Positions 26,807 to 36,723 are shown, numbered from the stretch's first letter. The stretch: DNA of 64,000 nt from a bacterium (GCA_030430495.1 JAUIKM010000002.1:62001-126000), one strand, 5' to 3'. The notes: generated by a model from the letters alone, not told the origin. Made by a program: numbers and translations.

Positions 26807-29800
26807 CTAGCGGACGATGCGGATCGGGATCGATGTCACTTCAATGCCGTTGTCGAGACGCAGGAAGTACACGCCGCTGTTAAGGCCGGAAGCATCGAAG
26901 TTGATGCTGTGTTGACCGGCCGTGCGCATGCCAGCGTCCAGTTGCGCGCGCGGAATGCCGAGTTCGTCGAACAGCGTCAGGCTGATCTCGGCCTCCTGCG
27001 ACAGGCTGTAGCTGACGTTAAACTCGGACGAAGCGGGCTGCGGCATTACCGACAGAATGTCGTGACCGCTGCGGCCGTTTTGTTTAATCTCCGGTGAGTC
27101 GTTAAAACCCTGTTTGGGGCTTGGCGGCACGGCCGGGCAGTCGTAGTCGATGTAACGAACGCAGATCACGTAACCGGCATTGTCGCGAATAATGATCTTG
27201 ACGGTTCCGCTCTGGCCGGGACTGGCGCAGTACGCGCCGACGGTTACGCCGGGCAGTACCGCCGGCGGGCTGCCGGGATTGTGAATTGCACCGCCCGGAA
27301 CCGGGTTCAAACCACCGCCGACTTCGGGGCCCTGCAATTCGATGCTGCCGACGACACAACTGCTCATCGGGTCCTGGTAGACGTTAATGAGTTTACAACA
27401 CAGCGGACCGAAGTAGGACGGGTCGTCCTGTGTGTAAATGCTGAAGTCGCCGCAACAGGAATTCTCCATCTCATAGCACTCAATTGTCACGGTTTTTTCG
27501 CAGATAACCTGTCCCATGGGATCCAGGAAGGTGAATGTGATGTTCTGACGCGGTTCGTCCGGCGGGGCCGCAAAACAGAACTGCGGCAAACCGGGCGCGG
27601 AACCCGTTACTTCCAGGTTGTTAAAGAACAGGCACTGCGGCGAAGTCGAAATTCCCGTCATGGAACCGATGACGTTCGGCGCTTCCACACAGACGCGTAC
27701 GTTGGCGTAGAAAGGCGTTGTACCCATCGTGTAACAGGGCGGCAGAATCGGGTCGAAGTCAAAACAGCAGTCGTGCGCCAGACCGGACGGATAGATGTTA
27801 ACCATGGCCTGGTCGCAGCAGTCGATGTCGTCGCAGTTCACAATATCATCGTCAGCGCTGCATGTTACATTCCCGAGGTCATCGATCAACGAGAGTTCAA
27901 TGTTCAGGGAATCGAGACCTCCGTCATTGATGCAGATTTTACCGAGATGAATTGTCGTACCTGCATGCAGCAGATTGCCTGTATGTGAACTGCTAAACTC
28001 CAGCTCATTCTGAACCAAGCCGCCAGCAGGCGAACGAAAAGTGCCATACCACTCGCCGTTTTCTACACTTGTTATCTGTGATCCAATTAGTCCCCAGTTG
28101 CCATATTCAATCAGGATGCCGCTGGATTCCACGTCGCAGTCCAAAGTGTTTGTAACGTAGAGGTCATAGCAGCACGTAATTCCGCCGTCGCTGTAGTCTC
28201 TGTCAATCTGGAAGTCGAGACCATTGTTCTGACAGTTGCAGGGGCAATCGGCACTCAGCTGCCTGGTACAGAGGACGTTGCCCAAATCATCGATCAATCG
28301 TAGTTCGACCGTCTGCTGGCCGGGAGTGTCGCTTAAACAAAACTCAACTGCGTTGGTGCGCGACTGAAGTTCATTCATCGGCCAGGGAAGTTCTCTCAGC
28401 GTGGAGGGAACCTCGGCCCCGTTCAGCCATATCTCAATGTCGGCAACATCGCAGGCGCCTTCGAGCAATTCAAGATCAACACCAAAACAGCACTCGTTTT
28501 CGTCGGCGGGCCGGTTGTGAATGCCGACCGAATACAATGCGCAGAAACACCCCTCGCATGAGTATGGCAATTGTTTCTCACAGACCACATTGCCTTCGAA
28601 GTCCAGGAATTCCAGTATTATCACGTTGTCCGGCGGAGCGACCGGCGGCAGGCAGATATCTGCACTTATACTGCCGGTACTGTCCTTGTAGAAGTCGGCA
28701 AATGGAGCCGGTGCGCCAGTGGAGCCGACTGTTAACATATGACCATCGGGTGCATGAATACGGAGTAAATCCACCTCCCAGCAGGATGCCGGGAGATCGA
28801 CGCTTACATTGTAACAGCAGTTCTCCGGATTGACAGTTTGAATGCTTGCTTCGATATCTTCACAACAAGGGAGGCATGGCGGAATTGTGTCGATTTCAGA
28901 GCACAATTCGTTGCCATCAAAATCCAGATAGGAAATTCTTACTTCGATATCAGTTGTTGGTTTTCCTGTTTGCGCCGACTCAATGCACACGTGGCCCAGA
29001 AATCTGGAACTGAGAGGACCTGTCAACGCCGAGGATGAGTTTGAATGCAGAATTGCCAGATTGTCGTTGGGTTCAAAGGCTACCGGCAGCGCATTTGATG
29101 TGGCACTCGACAGAATGTGGGGCGAAAGCACTTCCAGTTTAATGCCATAGATGTTGCATGCCGCGGCAGTCATATCCAGGCGGAGATCGTAGCAGCAGTT
29201 CTCAGATGATGATTCTTTCTCCTGAAACACAACATCCATTGCCTCACCGCCGCAGTCGCAGGAGACAATCGAAACATCGTCAATGTAGACATATGCGTAT
29301 GCCGAGTCCGCAACGCCGGAGTCCCACTGATCGCAGTGTACGCAGTTCATGCATGGGAGAATGATGTTGCTTGGAGACTGCGGTATGGATCCGGACAGAG
29401 ATGGAGACACGTTGCCAATGATGATGTATCTGTCCGTGCCGCTGGAAGAGGACCGGTAGGGAAGCTCAAATCGTTGCCATTCATGGTTTAGCCCCAACTT
29501 CACCGGCGTACCGGTCCATTCAGCGACAGGAGTGACCGTTGTGAGCGGTCCGCTTGAAAATTCGGACACCTGCAGACCGGAAATGCAAACATGCGGTGGG
29601 ATCGGTTGTATCTGACATATGTCGCCAAGACTTGCGTTATAGGATATCATGAATGTACCGTCGGCCGGCAGAGGAGTCGACAGTTCGCCCTGAATGTATT
29701 CTCTGTAAACATTGCCGTTGTCATCGTAGTCCGTCATGGCTATGCCGGCATAACCACGGCCGGTGTGCGGCGCTTCACGGCCGTAAATGTTTGTCCACGC

Positions 29801-30094
29801 ATAGAAACCGCAGAAGATATCCGTGGTGGAACATGAGTCGAAGAATTCCGGCGTTCCCTGGTTGGCGGATGTCCAGTGAGAAGGGAGTGAGTTAAACGGC
29901 CAGTTCGGGCACAAATCAGTTGCCGGAAAGAGTTCGATAGATGGGTTTAACACGAAGTTCGTCTGCGCCAGGATCTCCTCCGGCGGCAGGAAAAACAGGG
30001 AGCCTGTTAACAGCGCTGCACACAGCATGCGGAACAAAGGCGCGCGCGGACATCGCTCCGATGTCCGGGGACGGGGATGAAAACGTGATAACAT
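26807..30094 (-). CDS. Cysteine-rich modular T9SS-sorted surface protein
   Basis: 1095 residues. After a signal segment (FRMLCAALLTGSLFFLPPEEILAQ) comes a lectin/jelly-roll-like domain of about 230 residues opening TNFVLNPSIELFPATDLCPNW. Then follow six modules of about 105-135 residues, each opened by a Cys-Cys pair (300/301, 426/427, 535/536, 641/642, 776/777, 899/900; e.g. ENCCYDLRLDM, ENCCYNVSVDL, ITCCYDLYVTN) and closed by a D-x2-G-x-V/L-x-C strand (DFDGNELC, DFEGNVVC, DDLGNVLC, DDLGNVTC, DPMGQVIC, DNAGYVIC). A T9SS domain (VMPQPASSEFNVSYSL ... LNSGVYFLRLDNG) ends it. The modules look like a disulfide-stapled beta fold; I do not recognise it. Two TPR-LuxR regulators lie directly upstream on the same strand and may control it. 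Confidence 0.85.
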   Translation of the reverse strand: MLSRFHPRPRTSERCPRAPLFRMLCAALLTGSLFFLPPEEILAQTNFVLNPSIELFPATDLCPNWPFNSLPSHWTSANQGTPEFFDSCSTTDIFCGFYAWTNIYGREAPHTGRGYAGIAMTDYDDNGNVYREYIQGELSTPLPADGTFMISYNASLGDICQIQPIPPHVCISGLQVSEFSSGPLTTVTPVAEWTGTPVKLGLNHEWQRFELPYRSSSSGTDRYIIIGNVSPSLSGSIPQSPSNIILPCMNCVHCDQWDSGVADSAYAYVYIDDVSIVSCDCGGEAMDVVFQEKESSSENCCYDLRLDMTAAACNIYGIKLEVLSPHILSSATSNALPVAFEPNDNLAILHSNSSSALTGPLSSRFLGHVCIESAQTGKPTTDIEVRISYLDFDGNELCSEIDTIPPCLPCCEDIEASIQTVNPENCCYNVSVDLPASCWEVDLLRIHAPDGHMLTVGSTGAPAPFADFYKDSTGSISADICLPPVAPPDNVIILEFLDFEGNVVCEKQLPYSCEGCFCALYSVGIHNRPADENECCFGVDLELLEGACDVADIEIWLNGAEVPSTLRELPWPMNELQSRTNAVEFCLSDTPGQQTVELRLIDDLGNVLCTRQLSADCPCNCQNNGLDFQIDRDYSDGGITCCYDLYVTNTLDCDVESSGILIEYGNWGLIGSQITSVENGEWYGTFRSPAGGLVQNELEFSSSHTGNLLHAGTTIHLGKICINDGGLDSLNIELSLIDDLGNVTCSADDDIVNCDDIDCCDQAMVNIYPSGLAHDCCFDFDPILPPCYTMGTTPFYANVRVCVEAPNVIGSMTGISTSPQCLFFNNLEVTGSAPGLPQFCFAAPPDEPRQNITFTFLDPMGQVICEKTVTIECYEMENSCCGDFSIYTQDDPSYFGPLCCKLINVYQDPMSSCVVGSIELQGPEVGGGLNPVPGGAIHNPGSPPAVLPGVTVGAYCASPGQSGTVKIIIRDNAGYVICVRYIDYDCPAVPPSPKQGFNDSPEIKQNGRSGHDILSVMPQPASSEFNVSYSLSQEAEISLTLFDELGIPRAQLDAGMRTAGQHSINFDASGLNSGVYFLRLDNGIEVTSIPIRIVR

Positions 30095-30292
30095 CAGAAT
30101 CTCCTGTAGTCAGATAGAAAAACGGGGATCGTCGAGTTTGAAGCGGAGTTCGGTGGCGCCGGGACAAGACAGAATTGATCTCCACCATGCGATCCTTTGG
30201 CGGTCAATGTAGGTGGTATGCGGCGCAGTCAGCTACCTAATCTTTGCGGTGTATGTCCGTATCTCGTTGTATTGCAGGAGGTTATGGCGGTG

Positions 30293-32008
30293 TTAGTTCT
30301 CGCCGGACGCCTGTGTCTTGTGTGTGTCCGCACCTGACTGATCTCGTTTGAATCCGGCGTAAAGGCGCATTAAAAAAAGCGACAGGTTAACGTGTGTGGG
30401 CAGGTCCAGCTTGCTGCGTATGCGACGGCGGTGGGTCTCAATTGTGCGTTGTGAAACTCCAAGCATAATCGCTATCTGGCCGCTGTCCAGATGCGAGGCG
30501 AGCAGTAAACAGATCCGCAATTCGGCGGTTGTAAGCGCCGGAAAGCGCTCGTGCAGCTGCGTCGGAAAATGCGCTCTGTCGTTGGGAGCGTCGCCGTTTG
30601 CAGGCGGCGAAGTGTGTTCCAGAAAGTCGTGCACATTTTGCGCCAGGCGACGCAGGGTGTTTTTGCCCGATCGACCCTTTTGCCGTAGCGTCTCGCGGAT
30701 CTGGGCGGACATCGACTGCAGAAACTGTTTATGGCGTTCCCCGGCGTCGTCTTGTTCCTTAAGCGTGGATTGCAGGATGGCGTCGCTGACGTGCAAACCG
30801 CCTGCGGTGTTTAACATGCGTTGATAGTCGTTTGCCAGTTTTGCGGCTTCGCGCTCGTAGTGTATGCGGTCGATGGCGTGAATCTTGCGTCCTTCAAGCA
30901 GGTTCTTTTTCAGTCGGGTGGCTTCGCGTTGATACCAGAGTGCTTTGTCCGTATCGCCGAGGTCTTCGTGCAGGCGCGACAGGAACGCACACGATTCGAT
31001 CGAGGAGAGATGTGAAGACTTCTCCCGCGAGAGCTTCAGCGAGCGCTCGATCCATTCCACCGCCTCCGCGACCTTGCCGGTATAGGCGTAGAGAACACCA
31101 ATGCGGCCGTAACAATAGATCAGTCGATTTGTCTGGCGAGTTGCCTCGGCGATTTTCAGCGCCTCCATCTGCAGTGTAAGCGCCTCGTCCAGGCGCAACT
31201 GCATTGAACAGGCCACGGCCAGGTTCGTGAGGGTGGAGACGGTCGAAATGTTTTGAGCGATTCGCCGGAAGTAGGGCAGACACAGTCGTAGCAGACGTTC
31301 GGCTTGTTTAAGTTGCGGGTCGTCCTCGCCGGCCTTTTCCTTGTGCGCTTTGCCAATCAACAATTGTCCCACGCGTGTGGCGACAATGTGCAGTTCGAGC
31401 TGACAGTTCCTGTCGTACAGGCAATTCAGCGCTTTGTCGTAATAGAGGCGCCCGAGTTCGAAGTTTAACACCAGAACGTAGACCGTGCCGATCTCCATCC
31501 ATGTCAGGCCGATGCGATAGTCGTCGCGATGTTGTTCGTAGATCTCCAGCGCCGCATAGAGGTGGTGCAGCGCCGCGTCGTGCTCGCTCAGTACGGAATG
31601 GCAGACGCCGAGCAAGCGCCGGCAGTCCGCCCGAATAATGTCGTCGCCCGCCGCCTCCGACAGGGCCTCGGCCTGGCGCAGAAAGGGAAAAGCGTCCTGT
31701 GTCTTTTGCAGGTGGTAGTGCACCACGGCATGCTGCAGCATGATGCGCGCCTCAATCGCCGGCGCTTCGATTGTACGGGTCAGAAGCTGTGCCTGTTCGA
31801 GACAAACCGCGGCCTCGCGGTCGCGGTTCAGGCGCGTCAGCACTTCGGCTTTCAGCGTCAGCGCCGCCGCAATGTCGGCTTTGTCGTTTCCGCGCCGCGC
31901 GGTCTGCAGCAGCGTTTCCGCGGCGTCGGGCGCGCGCAGCGGATCGATTGACGCAAGATTCAGCACCTGTTGCATCTGATGTTCGGTTTGTATCGGCAGG
32001 TCAGTCAT
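30293..32008 (-). CDS. TPR-repeat LuxR-type regulator, copy A
   Basis: 571 residues from ATG 32008 (MTDLPIQTEHQMQQVLNLA); an earlier in-frame ATG at 32053 is less likely. Residues 1-390 are tetratricopeptide helices (ADIAAALTLKAEVLTRLNRD, DEALTLQMEALKIAEAT, AVEWIERSLKLSRE). A coiled linker follows, and the C-terminus is a LuxR/GerE helix-turn-helix (ALTTAELRICLLLASHLDSG, then QIAIMLGVSQRTIETHRRR). No receiver or ATPase domain is present, so the input is probably protein or peptide binding to the TPR solenoid. Paralogous to the next gene along its full length. Located between that gene and the Cys-rich T9SS protein. Confidence 0.88.
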   Translation of the reverse strand: MTDLPIQTEHQMQQVLNLASIDPLRAPDAAETLLQTARRGNDKADIAAALTLKAEVLTRLNRDREAAVCLEQAQLLTRTIEAPAIEARIMLQHAVVHYHLQKTQDAFPFLRQAEALSEAAGDDIIRADCRRLLGVCHSVLSEHDAALHHLYAALEIYEQHRDDYRIGLTWMEIGTVYVLVLNFELGRLYYDKALNCLYDRNCQLELHIVATRVGQLLIGKAHKEKAGEDDPQLKQAERLLRLCLPYFRRIAQNISTVSTLTNLAVACSMQLRLDEALTLQMEALKIAEATRQTNRLIYCYGRIGVLYAYTGKVAEAVEWIERSLKLSREKSSHLSSIESCAFLSRLHEDLGDTDKALWYQREATRLKKNLLEGRKIHAIDRIHYEREAAKLANDYQRMLNTAGGLHVSDAILQSTLKEQDDAGERHKQFLQSMSAQIRETLRQKGRSGKNTLRRLAQNVHDFLEHTSPPANGDAPNDRAHFPTQLHERFPALTTAELRICLLLASHLDSGQIAIMLGVSQRTIETHRRRIRSKLDLPTHVNLSLFLMRLYAGFKRDQSGADTHKTQASGEN

Positions 32009-32112
32009 GTGTGATCCAGCGGTTTTGCATGTCGGGAGAGTGTTTGCAGCCAAAATTTAACAGTGTCCGACCTCTGCGCCGGGCGTATATGTCGTGTTAA
32101 ATTCCGGAAATC

Positions 32113-33888
32113 CTAATCTGCGCTGCTGACCGCAATACGCGTCAGGCAATGCGTCAGGCTTGCCTCGCGCGGCAGTTGCAGTTTGGCGCGGATACTGCGC
32201 CGGTGCGCCTCCACCGTGCGCGGCGAGATGTTAAGCGCGGCGGCAATCGCGGAGGTATCAAGATGCAGCCGCAGGAGCAGGCTGATGCGCAGTTCCGCGG
32301 GGCTGAGAGTGGGGCAGATCTGCGTCAGTTCAACCAGGAAGTGCTGTTTGTCCTTTGTGTCTGCCGTGGTACCGTCGGTCGAAGGGTCGAGCTGTTCAAG
32401 GCCGCTTTCTATCTGTTGCATCAACTGCCGCAGGACGTTCTTACTTGAGCGTCCGCCGTTGCGCAGGCCTCGCCGTATTCCGTCCTCCAGAGCTTGCAAT
32501 AGTGCACGTTGTTTAACTTCGCGTTCTTCGGCCAGGCTGATCATGTCAAGTCGTTTTGTCTTCACACTGTTCAGGGATTTGATCCGCTGCATGCCGCTGC
32601 GGCAACGCCGGTGCGCTACTTCCAGCTCCTGCTCAAAGTGGCGTGCATTCAGGGCGTGGATATGCCGCGGGGAAACGACGTCTTCACGCAGTGCGTCGGC
32701 CCGCCGCGCAGCCTGCAATGCCGCGGCGTTGTCGCCCAGGCGTTCCAGCACATACGATCTGTTGCGCAGCAGCTTGGCCTGCAGCAGGGTGCTGTTCAGT
32801 TCGGCGGCGCAGCCCATGGCCTCGTCGATGTAGCTGAGCGCCTTGTCGAGCTCGCCGTGTAGTTCGTGGATTTCCGCCAGACTGCCGCATATGTACACGA
32901 GCCGGCCGACGTGACCATTGCGGGCCAACTCCGCGGCCTCAAGCAGCTGCGTCAGCGCCTCCTCCGTGCGCCCGGCCAGTGCAAGGGCCACGCCGCGGTT
33001 TGTCATCGAGGCCAGCCGTGCATCCGTCATGTCGTTTGTCTCGCAGTACTTTATCACACCTTCGAGCAGTGTTGTCGCCTGCAGCAGTTGGTCGATGTTC
33101 ACAGTCGCATTTGCGCCGCGATTGCGCGTTATTAACAGATTGCCCTGGCGCGCATGTGTTAAACAGATTCCGCGGCGGCAATTGCAGGAAGTGAAAATGG
33201 AAAGCGCCTTGTCGTTGTACAGATCGGCCAGATCATTATTGCGAACCTGTGCAAAGACCGAAGCGATTTCCAGTAAACACATGGCGTATTCCCGTTGTTC
33301 GCCCAGGGTCTCAAGATCTTCGGCGGCACTGAAAAAGTAGTAGAGCGCTTCATCAAAATGTGAGCGGATTGTCAGACAACTTCCGATGTGCCGTCGCGCC
33401 GTCGCCGCGAGCACTTGTTGTTCACGTGTTGTTGGACCGCCCGCGTCGGCCGCGTGTTCTGCCGCGTCATTCAGATGTTTAAGCGCCTTGTCCAGTCGCT
33501 GCAGGTTGCAGCAGGCCTGTCCGGCAGCGAGTTCCAGTTCACTCAGCAGTTGTGCGTCGATGTTGTTGCCGGCTTCGGCGCGGGCCTGTTCGGTGCATTC
33601 CAGTGCTTCGCCGTCGCGGTTGAGCAGGACGAGCACCCTCGCCAGACAGACGAGCGCCGCGGCGCGTTTTTCAACGTCCGGATTTGTGCGGGCCGCTTGC
33701 CGGGCGAGCTGTGCAAACTCACAGGCCTGTTTTGGATTCTGCAGGCGCAGCGCTCCCGCAGCCTGGATGAGGAGTTGCAGTTTAACATCCGGGTGCCGCG
33801 TTTTGTTAAGTTGTTTTTCAAACTCGGGAATATCGACTATTGTGACATCAATCGATGCACCCGCAGAGAGTGCCTGTTGATTTTGCAT
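32113..33888 (-). CDS. TPR-repeat LuxR-type regulator, copy B
   Basis: 591 residues, same plan as copy A: TPR solenoid (about 30-430), a coiled linker and a C-terminal LuxR helix-turn-helix (TLSPAELRISLLLRLHLDTS, then AIAAALNISPRTVEAHRRSI). Shared local motifs with copy A, such as RRHIGSCLTIRSHFDEALYYFF against RRLLGVCHSVLSEHDAALHHLY, show tandem duplication. The gap between the two is 104 bp, so co-transcription is possible. Target genes unknown; the adjacent secreted protein is the obvious candidate. Confidence 0.88.
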   Translation of the reverse strand: MQNQQALSAGASIDVTIVDIPEFEKQLNKTRHPDVKLQLLIQAAGALRLQNPKQACEFAQLARQAARTNPDVEKRAAALVCLARVLVLLNRDGEALECTEQARAEAGNNIDAQLLSELELAAGQACCNLQRLDKALKHLNDAAEHAADAGGPTTREQQVLAATARRHIGSCLTIRSHFDEALYYFFSAAEDLETLGEQREYAMCLLEIASVFAQVRNNDLADLYNDKALSIFTSCNCRRGICLTHARQGNLLITRNRGANATVNIDQLLQATTLLEGVIKYCETNDMTDARLASMTNRGVALALAGRTEEALTQLLEAAELARNGHVGRLVYICGSLAEIHELHGELDKALSYIDEAMGCAAELNSTLLQAKLLRNRSYVLERLGDNAAALQAARRADALREDVVSPRHIHALNARHFEQELEVAHRRCRSGMQRIKSLNSVKTKRLDMISLAEEREVKQRALLQALEDGIRRGLRNGGRSSKNVLRQLMQQIESGLEQLDPSTDGTTADTKDKQHFLVELTQICPTLSPAELRISLLLRLHLDTSAIAAALNISPRTVEAHRRSIRAKLQLPREASLTHCLTRIAVSSAD

Positions 33889-34250
33889 GATCCCGCCTCT
33901 GTTACTGGAGTGTGCCGGGTCTGGTTGGCGCCGGGCGACGCATGTGCAACACTATATGTCTTGAAAGCCCGATTTGTCTCAGTGCAATTATTCGGTACCT
34001 GCGATGTTCAGCGTTTTTAATGCAGACGTTACATGACTTCGACGTATTCGGATCGCTTTGAGTCCGGGCTTGCGCTCCGGCCTCAGGCTCTGCTGATTCT
34101 CCTGTTTGCCGTCGGGTGTGCGGCTGAAAGTTTCGGACCCGCCGGCAAACAAAAGAACAACGCACAGCCTGCCGGAGCGAAGGCGATCGGCAAAGCGCGG
34201 CCCGAAGCACTAAACTCCGGGCCGGTTTAAAATGCAGCAGTTAAAGTGTT
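33889..34250. repeat. Intergenic region with interspersed palindromic repeat, copy 3 (34060-34200)
   Basis: Copy 3 keeps the core (CTGTTTGCCGTCGG ... GCCGGCAAACAAAAG) and the end (CAGCCTGCCGGAGCGAAGGC, GATCGGCAAAGCG) found in copies 1 and 2; its left part has diverged. It separates the upstream end of a minus-strand regulator gene (start 33888) from the downstream end of the DUF4153 gene. No gene is supported. Confidence 0.78.
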
Positions 34251-36176
34251 TTACCAGTGCAACAAGAGCAGGCCGCGCATGTTTTCCACGCGGTAAAGGA
34301 ATTGGTCGGCGGTGTTGTCGTCCGTTTCGATCTCGCCAGAACCGGTGAAAGAGTACAAACGCAGTTCGGCGCGCAAGTTGTCACTGCTGTCGGCAATAAC
34401 AATGTCGCCGGGCTGTTCCGGTTCAAAGTCGACGCTGTCCCGGATTGCCGCGCGCATGTCCGGCGTACTGAAGTCGAGCACAATGTGCCCGCCGCGGTTG
34501 CGGCTGACTTCGATGCGGGCCAGGTCGGGTTTGTACAGCACCTCGATGGTGTCGCTGCCGGAAGCGCTGTTTAATGTGTCGCGCCGCTCGCTGGAAAAAC
34601 GGCCAAGTGCCAGCGGCAGGGCGTAGCGGAATTCGGACGTGTTCACGTAGTTAAACTCTTCGAGTTCGCCGCCGGCCGGACGCAGTGCAATGCGCTGCCG
34701 GGCGGTTTTTTCGCGCGCCGGAGGCCTGTAGGGGCCGATGCTGCTGCGCGGAACGAACAGTAACACAAGCAGGGAGTCGCGCCGCGTCAGCATATCGTTT
34801 TCCGCGCCCGGATCGCGGTAATCGGTTAAACGGCCGACCGCCTCGTCCAGATCGACGTCGACGAATTCCTGAAACCAGCCGTAGCCGTACATTTTTTCAC
34901 TTCGATTGAGTCTGTAGACAAAATCCTGATCCACCGAAGCATCGCCGAACTGCAGCCGGCCCTCGTCCGTTAACATGCGATATTTGTCAAACTCCTTGCG
35001 CAACTCGTCTTTGGCGACGCCGCCGACCACGCTCTCAAGGCTGAGCGGACCGTACACCGCCACGAGTCCGGCGAGAACAAGTCCAGCCGGAATTATCACA
35101 ACTTTGCGCGCGTGCAAAGCCGGAACAGCACTTAACACTAGCGCCGCGCAGGCAAAGAGTAAAACAAGCGCCAGGAAGTAGTAGCCCGGCTGGCTGCCCG
35201 CCGCATACACGAGGATGACGTTGTGAATGCCGCCGATCAGCGCCGCCGGTACGAGCAGCAGCAAGATGATACGCGTCAGCATTTTGGACCAGCCGAAGTC
35301 GCCGTCGCGCTCGGCCGGATAAGCCAGTAAAACACAGAGCAGCGCCAGGAAAGCCGAAAACAGACCGGATACGACGACCATGCTGCCGTGCATGTCGTTG
35401 GGCAGGAGGCCTTCAACAAAATCGAAGCGGATGTCGCCCGCGGCGCGCAGGAAAAAGAGCAGGCTGACGACGGTCGACAGCAGCGTCAAAGGCAGGAGAA
35501 TGTAATAGGTGAAAATCCTGACGGCGCGTTTGCCGGATGTGTCGGCATTTGTCAGTTCGTCGCGTTTGGGTACGCCGCCGCAGACAAACCAGGAGTTAAA
35601 CAGGCCCAGCACCAGCGCGTACTGCGTCGAGGCGAGGTCGCTCATCGGCCAGTCGAGTTTAAAGATTTCGCTCACCGTCCAGGTGAGCAGCACAATGCCG
35701 CCGAACAGAATATGTGAAAACAACGCCGCCGTCAGCAGGCGGGTTAACATTTTCCAGTTAAACAGCCAGGCGTCGTCGGCTGTGAGTCCGCCCAGTGTCG
35801 GGCTGACGGCCACCAGGCCGTGCATGCAGATAAACAGGACGGCGGCTTCAATGCCAATGATGTCGGGCAGCCAGGGCGGCAGCAGCCAGTAGACGCCCAC
35901 GCCGCCCGCTATTAACAACAGGTCGACGATGCGGCCCTGTACGGCGTTGGAAGCGCGGTACTCGCCCGCCGCGGCGCGGCTGAGCAGCAGCAGGAAGAGC
36001 GGCGCGGAAACGAGCACGATGTTCGCCACCGGATAGAGCGCGGCCTCCGATTCGGACAGCCAGGGGATGGTCGCGGCGGCCAGCGCCGTGATGCTCGCCA
36101 GCAGGAGGGGCAGCGGAAAACGCACAAATGCTTCGCGCATCTGGCGGAACAGGGTCGGAAAATAGGCTTCGGCCAT
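34251..36176 (-). CDS. DUF4153-type integral membrane protein
   Basis: 641 residues from ATG 36176 (MAEAYFPTLFRQMREAFVRFPLPLLLASI). About eleven or twelve hydrophobic segments fill residues 20-400 (for example ALYPVANIVLVSAPLFLLLL, ILLPLTLLSTVVSLLFFL), followed by a soluble domain of about 240 residues. This matches DUF4153 proteins of Bacteroidota in size and in motifs such as the YYILLPLTLLS segment and the GYGWF turn in the soluble part. Function is unknown for the family. It is divergent from the lipoprotein gene at 36271, 94 bp away. Confidence 0.8.
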   Translation of the reverse strand: MAEAYFPTLFRQMREAFVRFPLPLLLASITALAAATIPWLSESEAALYPVANIVLVSAPLFLLLLSRAAAGEYRASNAVQGRIVDLLLIAGGVGVYWLLPPWLPDIIGIEAAVLFICMHGLVAVSPTLGGLTADDAWLFNWKMLTRLLTAALFSHILFGGIVLLTWTVSEIFKLDWPMSDLASTQYALVLGLFNSWFVCGGVPKRDELTNADTSGKRAVRIFTYYILLPLTLLSTVVSLLFFLRAAGDIRFDFVEGLLPNDMHGSMVVVSGLFSAFLALLCVLLAYPAERDGDFGWSKMLTRIILLLLVPAALIGGIHNVILVYAAGSQPGYYFLALVLLFACAALVLSAVPALHARKVVIIPAGLVLAGLVAVYGPLSLESVVGGVAKDELRKEFDKYRMLTDEGRLQFGDASVDQDFVYRLNRSEKMYGYGWFQEFVDVDLDEAVGRLTDYRDPGAENDMLTRRDSLLVLLFVPRSSIGPYRPPAREKTARQRIALRPAGGELEEFNYVNTSEFRYALPLALGRFSSERRDTLNSASGSDTIEVLYKPDLARIEVSRNRGGHIVLDFSTPDMRAAIRDSVDFEPEQPGDIVIADSSDNLRAELRLYSFTGSGEIETDDNTADQFLYRVENMRGLLLLHW

Positions 36177-36270
36177 ACGTGATTCTGTGTTTGGTTGGAG
36201 GGGGCCGCCGAATATAGTGTTAATCCGACTGCGGAACAATGCGCGCCGGACCTGCGGCGTCTGAGCGCGC

Positions 36271-36723
36271 ATGATGTGCAAATGTGTTTGCGCCCGACTG
36301 TTTTTGCCGACGACCCTGCTGCTGCTGGCCGCGCTGATGTCCTGTGCGCCGGATCTGAGCCGCGAGGACGGCGACTATCTGCACGCCGTGCGCGCGCAGC
36401 CGCTGGAGTTTGAGGTCGCCGCGGCGCGCGCCGATTCCGTCTGGGAACGCGGCCGCCGCTTTTTTACGCTCTACACTTTGGCGCGGCTGGACCTCGATTC
36501 GCCCGCGGCGCTCGAAAGCGCGCCGCCTGTGCAGGGCGACGACCGCTCGTTCGGCTATCGAATTCTGCGCGAGGACGCCGGCGACATGGTGCGCTTTTCG
36601 GTCGAGTGTTATACGCTGGAGCTGCGCGCGCAGGACGACGCGCGCCTCAACGGCGGCATCCTGGCTTATTACATGCGCAGCGGAAAGATCCGCGATCAGT
36701 TCCTGCTGGGCCGCGCACGCTGA
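36271..36723 (+). CDS. Small putative lipoprotein, unknown function
   Basis: 150 residues starting MMCKCVCARLFLPTTLLLLAALMSCAPDLS: a lipoprotein signal with the acceptor cysteine in ALMSC. The mature part is mixed alpha/beta with an aromatic FFTLYTLARLDLDS segment and has no recognised domain. It is divergent from the DUF4153 gene and lies 72 bp ahead of the MarR gene on the same strand, but a MarR-type box lies between, so the two are probably separately controlled. Confidence 0.65.
   Translation: MMCKCVCARLFLPTTLLLLAALMSCAPDLSREDGDYLHAVRAQPLEFEVAAARADSVWERGRRFFTLYTLARLDLDSPAALESAPPVQGDDRSFGYRILREDAGDMVRFSVECYTLELRAQDDARLNGGILAYYMRSGKIRDQFLLGRAR

Noticed and set aside
21115-34200. Short peptides such as LALRPQALL in the interspersed repeats, as possible small proteins
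   Set aside because: The similarity between copies is explained by the DNA repeat itself. The copies lack starts and signals, and their flanking frames differ.
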